This document shows positions 52,365 to 61,514 of a stretch of DNA of 64,000 bases, in pieces (the stretch's first letter is position 1; every line of letters begins with the position of its first letter). This DNA comes from Anaerosporobacter faecicola (GTDB lineage: Bacteria; Bacillota; Clostridia; Lachnospirales; Lachnospiraceae), in the NCBI RefSeq assembly GCF_012070565.1, contig NZ_JAAQRO010000002.1, positions 1 to 64,000 of the forward strand, read 5' to 3'. The position numbers and the translations under genes were made by a program. The notes beneath the pieces were generated by a model. The model made no database searches. It was not told the DNA's origin and worked only from the letters and a program-made list of their open reading frames with translations.

Positions 52365-52396
52365 ATCGTTTTGAATAATTTATTATGTTTTCAATG

Positions 52397-52427
52397 GAGC
52401 TGTCGTTCTTAATTAAAGCGACAGCTC
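52397..52427 (+). terminator. Terminator-like hairpin
   Basis: GAGCTGTCG (52397-52405) pairs with CGACAGCTC (52419-52427). The T-rich tail is interrupted, so it is a weak terminator. Confidence 0.6.
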
Positions 52428-52526
52428 TATTCTTATTTACGTGAGCAACGAGCCAAAGTCAAGTTTACTTAAGACCTTGGCGACTGCCGCGATAACTTGA
52501 TAAACACTGAAAGCATACTACGATGA

Positions 52527-52555
52527 TTGACTTGCTTTCATTGATTCGTTATACT
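52527..52555 (+). promoter_or_regulatory. Promoter upstream of the prenyltransferase-fold gene
   Basis: TTGACT (52527-52532) and TATACT (52550-52555) are 17 bases apart, about 150 bases before the gene. Nothing else is recognised in 52430-52700. Confidence 0.6.
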
Positions 52556-52701
52556 CTAAACAACCTGTGGTTCTGATTGTCATGGTGAATTTGAAAAACA
52601 GAAATTGGTGAGATGTGTATATCGCTTAAAGATTTAAAACTTGAACTTGTATATTTTTATCAATATGGTACGATATTTGGTAACGATGATTTTGAATATA
52701 C

Positions 52702-53640
52702 ATGGGGGGAATGAACTTGAAAAAGCTATCGATGGATTATTTTATAAGATTGAGAAAACTGGTTTATCGCAATGCTAGACCACTTGACTATACTATGTGG
52801 AACTATCTTTTTGAGAACGGAAATTGTGAGGATTTTCTTTCGGTTTTGTCCAGTTATCAAAATGAGGATGGAGGTTTTGGTTACAACATTGAGTGCAATA
52901 ATTGGAACCCTAATTCTTCTCCATATACGATATGCATAGCATTAGATTATTTGGACAAGGCAAGCGATTATGTTAGCAGTACAAAAGATATGATTATTAT
53001 GGGGATAATCAAATACCTTGCTTCAGGTACATACTTGTTAGAAAGCGGTTGGGTGGGAATGCAAGGAATCCTAAGCAACAATGATTACGCACATATGCCA
53101 TGGTTTCATTTTGACCCAAAGAAAGCCATGGAAGCGGATATTGGAGTAACCAAGCGCCTTTCAGATTTTATACTTAAATATGCAGACGAAGACAGTGAGA
53201 TTTACCACAAGGCAGAGGTTTTAAAAGAAACGTATAAGTTGAGTGGACAAGTTTTCGTTAATGGCTTCCCTGATTATGACCCTGTATCATTGAATATAAA
53301 ATCCTTTGACCCTGCAACATGGCCTTCTTGGTTGCCATTGCCTGTGTATTTTGTTGGTTCACAAAATAGCAAACATTATCCAGAGCTTAAACATGTCGTT
53401 GATCTAAATCTGGATTCGATTATTAATACACTACAAAACACAAAGGAGATTTAATTAACACCAGAGGAAGATTTAAATGCATTCGAACAAAACAACCCGC
53501 ATCCAGATGGAAAACGATGGTGTGTCACTGAACAAGCAATCGGAAATTATTATTGGGGTACTCATAATATTACAATTGATTTGGATATATTGAGGAAGTT
53601 TGATCGATTGGATTTTAAGCTACCTGTTCATACAAAATGA
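52702..53640 (+). pseudogene. Prenyltransferase/squalene-cyclase-fold protein with premature stop
   Basis: 250 codons run to TAA at 53452, but the same frame continues for 61 sensible codons (LTPEEDLNAFEQNNPHPDGK and RWCVTEQAIGNYYWGTHNIT) to TGA at 53638. It is one gene with a nonsense mutation. The helical repeats include LSSYQNEDGGFGYNIE, the Q-x-x-D-G-G-F-G motif of terpenoid-cyclase/prenyltransferase alpha-alpha toroids, and SGWVGMQGILSNNDYAHMPWF. Start choice between ATG 52702, ATG 52711 and TTG 52717 is open, as GGGGG overlaps them. Function unknown. Confidence 0.78.
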
Positions 53641-53705
53641 GCATAGTATGAAGCTTACGTATACCGATTCGTTGATAAGAATATAGTTGGATTTGGAGGT
53701 GTAAT

Positions 53706-54212
53706 ATGCTGAAAACAAAAAGACTTGAACTGGTTGGATTTGATGTTAAATATGCAAACGATCTCTTTGAACTATGGAGTGACTTTGAAGTAATAAAATT
53801 TACATTTACACCATTAATGACCACCATTGATGAATGTATTAATTACATTGAACATCAGATAAGTCGGACAAATAAAGATTTCATAGATCGTTTCGTTATT
53901 CTGCTAAATAATAAAGCGATTGGTATGGTTGGTTGTATTTGCATGGATAAAGAAAATTATGTTTTTGGGCTTTATTATCAAATATCTCGGGTCTACTGGG
54001 GGTGTGGTTATGCAAGTGAAGCAGCGAGTGCAATACTACAGTATGTTTTGGATGCATACCCAAATGCCATTTTTAGAGCAGAAGCAGTATCTGAAAATTC
54101 GGCAAGTGCAGCTGTACTGAAGAAAATTGGATTAAAGCAAACCCATATAGAAAAAAATGGATTTATGCGAAACGATTTTGAACTTGATTTGATTCATTAT
54201 ACTAATGCTTAA
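53706..54212 (+). CDS. GNAT family N-acetyltransferase
   Basis: A 168-residue RimJ/RimL-type acetyltransferase. KTKRLELVGFDVKYANDLFELWSD opens it. FGLYYQISRVYWGCGYASEAASAIL holds the acetyl-CoA loop (W-G-C-G-Y-A, with Cys in the usual Gln/Lys position), and FRAEAVSENSASAAVLKKIGLKQTHIEKN ends it. GGAGG lies upstream. The streptomycin-type adenylyltransferase gene follows 64 bases later. Substrate unknown. Confidence 0.88.
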   Translation: MLKTKRLELVGFDVKYANDLFELWSDFEVIKFTFTPLMTTIDECINYIEHQISRTNKDFIDRFVILLNNKAIGMVGCICMDKENYVFGLYYQISRVYWGCGYASEAASAILQYVLDAYPNAIFRAEAVSENSASAAVLKKIGLKQTHIEKNGFMRNDFELDLIHYTNA

Positions 54213-54276
54213 CCTAAAAAATGAGTATAGTTTTAATTTTTTTTGATAGCTAACATGCAAGGAGGATGATGAGATA

Positions 54277-55149
54277 ATGAGAACAGAAAAGGATATATAT
54301 GAGCTTATTTTAGATATAGCACGAAAAGACGATAGAATTGTTGCTGTGTATATGAATGGTTCTCGGACGAATCCCAATGCACCAAGGGATATCTTTCAAG
54401 ATTATGATATTGTATATGTGGTTGGTGAGACTGGAAGTTTTGTAAAAGATAAAGATTGGATCAATCAATTTGGAGATATTATGTATATGCAATATCCGGA
54501 TGAAAGTCCGTTTTATCCAAGTGATAAAGAACATAGGTATGGTTGGCTCATGCAGTTTAAGGATGGTAATCGGATTGATTTAACGGTTCAAACTTTGGAG
54601 TATGCAAAAAAGCACATTTCAGATGATAAATTATGTAACGTTCTTTTGGATAAAGAGAATGTTCTCCCGATTATCGAAGAATCTACAGACAGTGATTATC
54701 ATGTGAAAAGACCAACGCAAGAACAATTTTCTGCTTGTTGCAATGAATTTTGGTGGTGTAGTAATAATCTTGCGAAAGGGCTATGGAGAGAAGAAATTAC
54801 CTATGTGCAGGATATGACTAATTTTGTAGTACGGAAACAATTGGAGAGGATACTTGCGTGGAAAGTTGGTATCGTTACAGATTTTTCTGTTAGCGTTGGA
54901 AAGTCAGCAAAGTATATGAATAGATGGCTTGAAAAAGAGATATATGAGAACTATTTGAGAACTTATTTTATTGCAGATGTAGAGGCGGCATGGAAGTCTA
55001 TATTTATAATGTGTGATCTGTTTGACAAGATGGCTATTGAGGTGGCTAATGATTTGGAATATAGTTATAATCATGAAGAAGCAAAAATGGCAAGAACGTT
55101 TCTTGAAGATGTCAATCGATTACCAAAAGATGCAGTAGAGATATACTGA
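54277..55149 (+). CDS. Aminoglycoside 6-adenylyltransferase-like, ANT(6) family
   Basis: 290 residues, full length for ANT(6) enzymes (AadE/AadK type), which transfer AMP to the 6-OH of streptomycin. The active site is VAVYMNGSRTNPNAPRDIFQDYDIVYVV, with G28-S29-R30 and D42/D44 binding metal. QYPDESPFYPSDKEHRYGWLMQFKDGNRIDLT is diagnostic, as are NEFWWCSNNLAKGLWREEI and FVVRKQLERILAWKVG. AGGAGG lies upstream. Chromosomal AadK-like genes often give only low-level resistance; activity is unproven here. Confidence 0.9.
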   Translation: MRTEKDIYELILDIARKDDRIVAVYMNGSRTNPNAPRDIFQDYDIVYVVGETGSFVKDKDWINQFGDIMYMQYPDESPFYPSDKEHRYGWLMQFKDGNRIDLTVQTLEYAKKHISDDKLCNVLLDKENVLPIIEESTDSDYHVKRPTQEQFSACCNEFWWCSNNLAKGLWREEITYVQDMTNFVVRKQLERILAWKVGIVTDFSVSVGKSAKYMNRWLEKEIYENYLRTYFIADVEAAWKSIFIMCDLFDKMAIEVANDLEYSYNHEEAKMARTFLEDVNRLPKDAVEIY

Positions 55150-55181
55150 AAAAAGTGAATACAGAAGGTTGATTTATGGAT

Positions 55182-55215
55182 GCAAAAAAGTCTTGAGATT
55201 TCAAGACTTTTTTGC
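55182..55215 (+). terminator. Terminator after the ANT(6)-like gene
   Basis: GCAAAAAAGTCTTGA (55182-55196) pairs perfectly with 55201-55215; the 3' arm contains a run of six T. Confidence 0.85.
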
Positions 55216-55393
55216 GTGATGGAACATGTTGGATGTGATGAGCCCTATCATTATATATATTAGCATGGTAAAATTATCAAATATGATGTAAGATGAATAT
55301 AAGAAAGTAATTCACAATTATTTGTAAATGTGAATTATCGATATACGATCATTTGAAAGACCTAAAGGAAGCAGATTTTGATGAGGTGAATGA

Positions 55394-56335
55394 ATGAAAG
55401 ATTTGAAAGTAGTTTTTATGGGTACACCAGATTTTAGTGTGAATGTGTTGCATCACTTAATTGCCCAGACGAATGTAATAGGAGTAGTAACAAAACCAGA
55501 TAAATTAGTCGGAAGAAAGCAAGTACTGACGCAGTCCCCTGTAAAAAAAGTGGCACTTGAAAATGGTATTCAAGTAATACAGCCAATTAAAATTAGAGAA
55601 GAATATCAAAATATCTTGGATTTGAATCCGGATGTTATTATAACCTGTGCATATGGTCAATTTTTGCCCAAAGAGATTTTAGATTATCCGAAATACGGTT
55701 GTATCAATGTGCATGCCTCCCTCCTTCCCAAATTAAGAGGAGGAGCACCAATTCATAAAGCGATTATTTATGGATATCCCACAACAGGTATCACCATCAT
55801 GTATATGGGGCAGAAGATGGATAATGGTGATATAATTAGCCAGAAGAGCATTGCGATTGAAGAGACAGATAATGTGGGGACGTTACATGATAAGCTTAGC
55901 ATATTAGGTGCGGATTTGTTAATGGAAACACTACCTGCTATTATAAGTGGACAAAGTAATCAAATTGTTCAAAATGAAGAAGAAGTAACATTTGCTTACA
56001 ATATATCCAGGGAAGAAGAGCATATAGATTTTAACAAAACAAAAATAGAAGTTTTTAACCAGATCAGAGGACTTAACCCATGGCCTGTGGCGAATACAAT
56101 TCTTGATGAGGAAGAGATTAAGATCTATGAAGCGGTTATAGGTGAGGATTTATATGCAGAGCAAGCAAATGGGGAAATTGTGAAATTATATAAAGATGGA
56201 ATCGGCGTTAAAGTATCCGATGGAGAAATTATTCTTAAGACAATAAAACCAGCAGGTAAGAAGAAAATGAGTGCGAAAGATTATGTGAATGGCTGGAAAG
56301 AGAAGAACAATTTAATTGGTAAGGTATTTCGTTAA
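55394..56335 (+). CDS. fmt: Methionyl-tRNA formyltransferase
   Basis: 313 residues, normal size. KVVFMGTPDFSVNVLHHL is the N-terminal strand. The formyl-folate site is INVHASLLPKLRGGAPIHKAI (N-H-D-like N/H with the SLLPKLRG loop), and TGITIMYMGQKMDNGDIISQ contains the catalytic Asp. The C-terminal OB-like domain has FNQIRGLNPWPVANT. It formylates initiator Met-tRNA. It is away from the def/priA/sun genes that normally surround fmt, lies among accessory genes, and has lower GC than usual housekeeping genes, so it may be an extra copy. Confidence 0.92.
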   Translation: MKDLKVVFMGTPDFSVNVLHHLIAQTNVIGVVTKPDKLVGRKQVLTQSPVKKVALENGIQVIQPIKIREEYQNILDLNPDVIITCAYGQFLPKEILDYPKYGCINVHASLLPKLRGGAPIHKAIIYGYPTTGITIMYMGQKMDNGDIISQKSIAIEETDNVGTLHDKLSILGADLLMETLPAIISGQSNQIVQNEEEVTFAYNISREEEHIDFNKTKIEVFNQIRGLNPWPVANTILDEEEIKIYEAVIGEDLYAEQANGEIVKLYKDGIGVKVSDGEIILKTIKPAGKKKMSAKDYVNGWKEKNNLIGKVFR

Positions 56336-56344
56336 GAAAAAAAT

Positions 56345-56521
56345 AGATTTGAGTCGTTTATAGGAGATTATCTAGCAATTGCTATTAATGATGTATCAAT
56401 TTATAATACAAGAGAAGAAACAGATCATTTTGTGGGAGTACATGCTGGTATGACTGAAAATGAAAGGATGGTTCCACTCGTTGTTATTGAAAAAGCAAAC
56501 AAAAATAAAAGATTGGATTAA
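56345..56521 (+). pseudogene. C-terminal remnant of a phosphodiesterase/alkaline phosphatase-family gene
   Basis: In the same frame as fmt and directly after its stop, RFESFIGDYLAIAINDVSIY continues to FVGVHAGMTENERMVPLVVI and a TAA. F-x-G-x-H-A-G-x-T-x-x-E-x-x-V-P-L-V-V is the conserved C-terminal metal-binding end (H of the second site) of type I phosphodiesterase/nucleotide pyrophosphatase proteins. About 300 upstream residues are missing, presumably deleted where fmt now lies. Confidence 0.75.
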
Positions 56522-56657
56522 GCGAATCCTAAGAAAAAGGAAAAACTACGTGAACTTTACAATGCAACGTAAAGTTAGAATAGCAACTAATATCAAGAAA
56601 TTCATTTCAAATTACGTTATACTTAATCAAGGTGATTGAATCGAGGTGAATAAAAGT

Positions 56658-57626
56658 ATGTATGAGTGGTACAAGCAGATCCAGGAAATCGTTGATGAAA
56701 TTGATCAGTGTATCAGGAATCATCAAGATGAGGCATTAACGTTACGGTTTCTTTCTGACAAACTAGGCTATTCAGCATATCATACTACCAGGAAATTCAA
56801 AGAAATAGCAGGCATGCAGTTTCGAGAATATTTACGACTTAGAAAGCTTGCTTTTGCATTAAAAGAAGTGCGGGATAGTGAAAAAAGTTTCTTAGATATT
56901 GCGTTTGATTATGGATTTTCTTCACATGAAGCATTTACGAGAGCCTTTAAAAAGTTATATGGGGTAACTCCAAAAGATTATCGAAAAACCCCTAAACCAG
57001 TCGTTCTTCGTACAAAAATCCATCCTTTTGACCGCTACTTGTTTGGTTTGAATGAAATTGGTATGATGAAATCGGACGATGCGATTAAGATTTATTTCGT
57101 AACCATTCCTGCACACAAATTCTTACATATAAAAAATTATGAGAGCAATGGGTATTGGGACTTCTGGCAGAAACAAAGTCTAATTCCTGGACAAGACTGT
57201 GATACGATCTGTGGCTTGTTGGATAGTATAAAAGGAAAATTAGATGATGATGGTGGAAGCGAATCTAACGGCAGCAGTGGTCAGATTATGGCATATATGA
57301 ATGATCCAAACGGCAGACTTTGTGATTGGGGATTTCTTCGAACAGAGTGCTATGGTGTACGTCTTCCGTACAATTATTGTGGGGCTTTACCTTCTCAGAT
57401 GCTTTTGGCTGATATTCCCGATGCAAAGTATATCGTTTTTGAACATGGACCATTCGATTACGAACAAGAAAATCGAAGCGTGGAGAAAATGATTGAACAT
57501 GCAATGGCGACCTTTGATTATACTGGTACTGGTTACTGTTTTGATTCTTCACCTGGCAGATTGACGTACTTTTATTTTAATCCGAAACAATGTTTTAAAT
57601 ATGTTAGACCAGTACGAAAAATATAA
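56658..57626 (+). CDS. AraC-family regulator with long C-terminal domain
   Basis: 322 residues from ATG 56658 (AGGTGA nine bases upstream; GTG 56646 is also in frame). The N-terminal AraC domain is LSDKLGYSAYHTTRKFKEIAGMQFREYLRLRKLAFA, then DIAFDYGFSSHEAFTRAFKKLYGVTPKDYRK. The remaining 200 residues look GyrI-like in layout (IYFVTIPAHKFLHIKNYESN; IVFEHGPFDYEQENRSVEKM) but with a Gly/Ser-rich insertion GGSESNGSSG. The effector is unknown. It may control the TIGR04076 and GNAT genes downstream. Confidence 0.87.
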   Translation: MYEWYKQIQEIVDEIDQCIRNHQDEALTLRFLSDKLGYSAYHTTRKFKEIAGMQFREYLRLRKLAFALKEVRDSEKSFLDIAFDYGFSSHEAFTRAFKKLYGVTPKDYRKTPKPVVLRTKIHPFDRYLFGLNEIGMMKSDDAIKIYFVTIPAHKFLHIKNYESNGYWDFWQKQSLIPGQDCDTICGLLDSIKGKLDDDGGSESNGSSGQIMAYMNDPNGRLCDWGFLRTECYGVRLPYNYCGALPSQMLLADIPDAKYIVFEHGPFDYEQENRSVEKMIEHAMATFDYTGTGYCFDSSPGRLTYFYFNPKQCFKYVRPVRKI

Positions 57627-57774
57627 ACTTTTGGACGATGCACAACGAACGAAGAAAATTGGTTTTGTTGGATTGGTAAGTAATGTCATTCAGAAGTGTT
57701 ATTCAGGAAACAGGTATGTAATGATTCTTGCATGATACAACGTCAGTAGAAGTGTAAAAGGGAGGATAATAAGT

Positions 57775-58122
57775 ATGAAAAAATGGTATGAGGAAGAGTA
57801 TGAATGGGAAATTGAGGTGACAGGGTTCCTTCGCAGCGATCACACAGAACGCTATTGTCGAAATGGTGAAGAAATTGGAGACAAATATACCTGTACATAT
57901 GGCTGCCCGGTTAATGCATCTGGACAAGGCATCTGCTCCAAAACCATGATGATGATGTATCCAATTATGGAAGCAGTAAGAAGCGGTGGGGATTTAGAAA
58001 ACATCGGAGGCAATAGCAAATATAGCAAAGAGATCGTGTGTCCTGATGGTTGCGTTCAATTCCGATTGACGGCGAAGAAGCTTGGAAATGAAAATTTTTA
58101 TAAAGGAAAGTTTTTTGATTGA
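57775..58122 (+). CDS. TIGR04076-family Cys-rich protein
   Basis: A 115-residue protein. Its cysteines (YCRNGEEIGDKYTCTYGCPV; GICSKTMMMMYPIM; IVCPDGCVQFRL) and GNENFYKGKFF ending match TIGR04076, small clostridial and bacteroidal proteins of unknown role that probably bind a metal or Fe-S cluster. GGGAGG precedes ATG. It is 148 bases after the AraC gene. Confidence 0.87.
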   Translation: MKKWYEEEYEWEIEVTGFLRSDHTERYCRNGEEIGDKYTCTYGCPVNASGQGICSKTMMMMYPIMEAVRSGGDLENIGGNSKYSKEIVCPDGCVQFRLTAKKLGNENFYKGKFFD

Positions 58123-58164
58123 TATAAACAGGTACTGTTTATAGGCTGCTTTCAATATAAACTA

Positions 58165-58230
58165 TATGAAACAAATTTACATAATGAAGCATTTACATAA
58201 AGGAATATTTACATAAAGAAACATTTACAC
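58165..58230 (+). repeat. Four short tandem repeats, CATTTACATAA type
   Basis: Units of about 17 bases containing ATTTACATAA or ATTTACACAA recur four times upstream of a GNAT gene. They could bind a regulator or be slippage debris. Confidence 0.7.
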
Positions 58231-58257
58231 AAAATGTACAAAGGATAGGAGATAAAA

Positions 58258-58692
58258 ATGCATATAGAGATTATTGACGAAAAAGACTTACAGGATATTG
58301 CTGTTGCTTATATGGAATACTTTAATGACGAAGGAGACAGTTGGAGCCAGGAAGGAGCGTATAAGCGCTTACACCAAATGTGGAGTATTGACGATTCCAT
58401 TTGCCTAAAAGCCATGAAGGAAAACGAATTAATGGGTATAGGAATGGGGTATTTGGAATGGTTCGATGATGGACCATATTTTCATATATTTGAAATCTTA
58501 ATTCTGAAAAAATATCAAAATTTCGGAATTGGTACGTTATTGCTGAAAGAAGCGGAACGGATAGCAAAAGAAAAAGGGGCAAAAGTAGCTACATTAGAAG
58601 CTCTAAACGATGAGCAACATGAACATTTTTATGGAAAACTTGGGTATTCTACGAATCAAAACCTAGTATTTAAGATGAAGAAACTCCAATAA
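58258..58692 (+). CDS. GNAT family N-acetyltransferase
   Basis: A 144-residue classical GNAT. IEIIDEKDLQDIAVAYMEYF and ENELMGIGMGYLEWFDDGP form the N-terminal half. HIFEILILKKYQNFGIGTLLLKEAERIAKEKG is motif A with N-F-G-I-G. VATLEALNDEQHEHFYGKLGYSTNQ is motif B with the Tyr. AGGATAGGAG lies upstream of ATG. Substrate unknown; close relatives are common in Lachnospiraceae. Confidence 0.88.
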   Translation: MHIEIIDEKDLQDIAVAYMEYFNDEGDSWSQEGAYKRLHQMWSIDDSICLKAMKENELMGIGMGYLEWFDDGPYFHIFEILILKKYQNFGIGTLLLKEAERIAKEKGAKVATLEALNDEQHEHFYGKLGYSTNQNLVFKMKKLQ

Positions 58693-58815
58693 AGGACAAT
58701 GTCCTGTTCTTAGCTGTTTCCTCCGTTGTACATTTATGCAATACAGAGGGGAAAACACACGAAAATCATAGACAATAGGGAGTTCAACGATCTATAGAAA
58801 TATGGAGAGATACAT

Positions 58816-59322
58816 ATGGCAGAATTATGTGATGTATATGATATAAATCGACAAAAGACTGGTCGGCTGAAAGAAAGAGGAACCTTGTCACCGGATGAAT
58901 ATTTTTTAGGTGTTGAGATCTGTATATTCAACCATCAAGAAGAGATGTTAATTCAACAGAGGCAACCATGGAAAGAACCCTGGGCTGGTTTGTGGGATTT
59001 ATCTGTTGGTGGATGTGCCATGAGTGGGGAAACAAGTCAACAGGCAGCTACGAGGGAACTACAGGAGGAGATTGGGGTTCGCTATGATTTTTCGATAGGG
59101 AATGCCTGTCCTTTTTTCTCATTAACCAGCGAGAATGGATTTTATGATTTTTATATACTACAGAAAGAGATTGCTTTCGAGCAATTAACAGTAAGTTACG
59201 AAGAAGTACAGGCTGTTAAATGGGCAAAAAAAGAGGAGATTTTATCCCTCATTGATCAAGGGTTGTTCTTACCGTATAGCAAAGGAATGATTGAGCTGTG
59301 TTTTGATCAAATGAATAAATGA
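58816..59322 (+). CDS. NUDIX hydrolase
   Basis: 168 residues. LCDVYDINRQKTGRLKERG at the N-terminus, with the DxxxxxxG pattern, recalls the Idi/YfcD branch. The NUDIX box is GGCAMSGETSQQAATRELQEEIG (G-x5-E-x7-R-E-x-x-E-E-x-G), split by one line of standard residues and intact. It should hydrolyse a nucleoside-diphosphate-linked substrate with Mg. GGAGAG precedes ATG. It stands alone between accessory genes. Confidence 0.92.
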   Translation: MAELCDVYDINRQKTGRLKERGTLSPDEYFLGVEICIFNHQEEMLIQQRQPWKEPWAGLWDLSVGGCAMSGETSQQAATRELQEEIGVRYDFSIGNACPFFSLTSENGFYDFYILQKEIAFEQLTVSYEEVQAVKWAKKEEILSLIDQGLFLPYSKGMIELCFDQMNK

Positions 59323-59514
59323 CGGAATTAGAGGAATAGAAGAGAAAGAAGAAAAAAGAAGGAGGAATTTACATTGAGAGAAAAACGTTTGCTTAAGCTC
59401 CATGCGATTCTGTAGGCAAATACGTGTGGAGCGTTAATTTCTGTTTGCCAAATCATTCGTTTGAAGTACAGAATCCGCATTCGAAAGAATAGTAGAATAA
59501 GGAGCAGGTACAGA

Positions 59515-59808
59515 ATGAAATATAAGAATGCAAGAACGGTAATTCCGGAGAAGTTACTACTTGAAATACGTCAGTACATCCCAGAGGGACTTCTATATAT
59601 ACCGGGAACAAAGGAACGGAAGAAATGGGGAAGTCAATCAGAACTACAGCTTGAATTAGCAGATAGGAACCGACGAATTTTGATGGACTATCAAAAAGGA
59701 AAAACCGTAATTGAATTAGCAAGAAGATATTATTTATCAGAGAGTTCAATCTATCGAATTATTAAGGATACAAAGGCTGAATTAAAAATGAGCAATTTAA
59801 CCGAATAA
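59515..59808 (+). CDS. CD3324-like HTH protein
   Basis: 97 residues from ATG 59515 (AAGGAG upstream); an in-frame ATG at 59461 has only an Arg-rich lead with no site. The sequence MKYKNARTVIPEKLLLEIRQ, then LYIPGTKERKKWGSQSE and the HTH VIELARRYYLSESSIYRIIK, matches the CD3324 family of Firmicutes, related to Mor/C-type activators. A short TTG frame of 13 codons with an AAGGAGG site sits upstream at 59374-59415 and may be a leader. Target unknown. Confidence 0.82.
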   Translation: MKYKNARTVIPEKLLLEIRQYIPEGLLYIPGTKERKKWGSQSELQLELADRNRRILMDYQKGKTVIELARRYYLSESSIYRIIKDTKAELKMSNLTE

Positions 59809-59867
59809 AGATATAGGTGAAGTAATTTGAAATAAATAATACGAAAAGAAATCCAATAAAGTAACAC

Positions 59868-59925
59868 AAAATAAGACTTATAAAATCATGGTATTCATAC
59901 AAGATGTAGTAAGTCTTATTTTATT
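59868..59925 (+). terminator. Terminator after the CD3324-like gene
   Basis: AAAATAAGACTTA (59868-59880) pairs with TAAGTCTTATTTT (59910-59922) around a 29-base loop, followed by ATT. Confidence 0.75.
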
Positions 59926-60049
59926 GCATTTGTATTAAACAATTCTTAGGAACACAAGGACGAAGGTTTATGGTAAACTATAGATACATTTCGATTACAA
60001 AAAATGTTATGAATGAGAAGGGAAAAAACGATACATAGGGAGGTCAATT

Positions 60050-60850
60050 ATGGATTTTAGAGGGTATGATACACTTCCACAGGCTGTAAAGGAACAGATT
60101 GAACGATTGAAGAAAATCTGGATGAAGCATTTGGGTGATTCGTTGGTGGGAATTTACATACATGGTTCGATAGCACTGGACTGCTTCATAGAAGAAAACA
60201 GTGATGTGGATTTATTGATTATAAGTGATCGTAGGATTGAACGAGAGGAACGGTTAGCAATCGCAAAAGATATATTGGAGAACGATCGGAAACCATCGCC
60301 ACTGGAGATGTCTGCGATTCGGCTAGAGGACATGCACCCATGGAAATACCCAACACCTTGTCAATTTCATTACAGTGATTATTGGACCAAACATTATAAA
60401 GAGTTACTGAACGGGACAATACAGGAGAGTTTTATTGTGGATGAAGATTTTGGTGATGAGGATATTGCTTGTCATGTGAAGCTTACGAATCAGAGCGGTA
60501 TCTGTATCTATGGTAAACCAATAGCGGAGGTCTTTCCCGTTGTACCAGAGGAAGATTTTTGGAAGTCCATTAGTAATGATATAGAGGACTATGATTTTCA
60601 TGCGTATGATGCCAGATATTTTGCAAGTAATATACTGATCCTTGGACGTATCCTTTCTTATAAAGTGGAAAAGCGGATTCTTTCAAAATATGAAGGTGGC
60701 GTATGGATGAGGGAGCATGTAGCAGAGCAATATCGGTATATTGTTGATCATGCATTACGAGAATGGTATAGGGGGGAAAAGGGACTGGAATATAACCAAG
60801 AGGATATGGAAGAATTACGAAAAGTATTAATTAAAGAGATTCAAGAATAA
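60050..60850 (+). CDS. Aminoglycoside nucleotidyltransferase-like, AadA/ANT(9) type
   Basis: 266 residues. The active site is VGIYIHGSIALDCFIEENSDVDLLII, with G39-S40 and D52/D54 of the pol-beta fold. YPTPCQFHYSDYW and a helical C-terminal domain with ARYFASNILILGRILSYKVEKRILSKYEGGVWM, the DUF4111 part of AadA-like enzymes, follow. Relatives adenylylate streptomycin/spectinomycin; many chromosomal members are uncharacterised. GGGAGG precedes ATG. A perfect bidirectional terminator ends it. Confidence 0.87.
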   Translation: MDFRGYDTLPQAVKEQIERLKKIWMKHLGDSLVGIYIHGSIALDCFIEENSDVDLLIISDRRIEREERLAIAKDILENDRKPSPLEMSAIRLEDMHPWKYPTPCQFHYSDYWTKHYKELLNGTIQESFIVDEDFGDEDIACHVKLTNQSGICIYGKPIAEVFPVVPEEDFWKSISNDIEDYDFHAYDARYFASNILILGRILSYKVEKRILSKYEGGVWMREHVAEQYRYIVDHALREWYRGEKGLEYNQEDMEELRKVLIKEIQE

Positions 60851-60855
60851 ATGAA

Positions 60856-60902
60856 AACACCCATCACGAACAAAGTATCATCGTGTTCGTGATGGGTGTT
60901 TA
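60856..60902. terminator. Bidirectional terminator between convergent genes
   Basis: A perfect 18-bp stem (60856-60873 with 60885-60902), with AAA and TTT ends, lies between the AadA-like gene and the minus-strand kinase gene. Confidence 0.9.
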
Positions 60903-60905
60903 ATG

Positions 60906-61514
60906 TTAAAACTGAAAATGCTTAATGATTGCTTGTTTTGTTTCTTCAATGGAAACACTACCGTCAATAATACGTACGGGGTAATTTTCTTGTTCGCATT
61001 GTAAAATGACATCCTTGGCAAATGCAATATCTCGGTTCATCCAATTTGCAAATGCCTTCTCTTGATCCGAGCAATCCTTTAAAACATAAGGAACCCATTC
61101 TCTTTGCTTATAATGAAAAATCTGAAAATCTGCTGTTGGTACCAGTGCAATATAATGCGAAAGTGATACCTTGGCTGTTTTCATTAAGTGCGGTAAGAAA
61201 GAAGCGCCTTCTGTTATGACCGGCTTATCGTCATTGAATTGTAATAAATCTTCTTGGATAAATGGAAAGATTTCTTTATAAAAAGCGAGTTCCTCCTTCG
61301 ATTGAGTTGATACATCACGCCTCCAGATTTCTTCTGGAGACAGGGTTTGTTGCTTTAGACAGATGGGCAAATGCTGCTTGGCACCTAACATCGTGTAGCG
61401 TTCCAAATGATCATCTACCTTAAAATATGTCATATTATATTCTATAGCGAGTTGCTCTGCTATTGTGCTTTTACCACTACATGGTGAACCACCGATATAG
61501 TAAACATTGTTCAT
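60906..61514 (-). CDS. Small P-loop kinase-like protein
   Basis: A 202-residue AAA/P-loop phosphotransferase. Walker A is YYIGGSPCSGKSTIAEQLA. YFKVDDHLERYTMLG resembles the substrate Asp region, and VITEGASFLPHLM Walker B. FHYKQREWVPYVLKDCSDQEKAFANWMNRD is a lid-like segment. Such proteins are called shikimate-kinase- or uridine-kinase-like, but the substrate is unknown. On the minus strand GGGAGG precedes ATG. It is a distant relative of the kinase at 14.4 kb. Confidence 0.82.
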   Translation of the reverse strand: MNNVYYIGGSPCSGKSTIAEQLAIEYNMTYFKVDDHLERYTMLGAKQHLPICLKQQTLSPEEIWRRDVSTQSKEELAFYKEIFPFIQEDLLQFNDDKPVITEGASFLPHLMKTAKVSLSHYIALVPTADFQIFHYKQREWVPYVLKDCSDQEKAFANWMNRDIAFAKDVILQCEQENYPVRIIDGSVSIEETKQAIIKHFQF

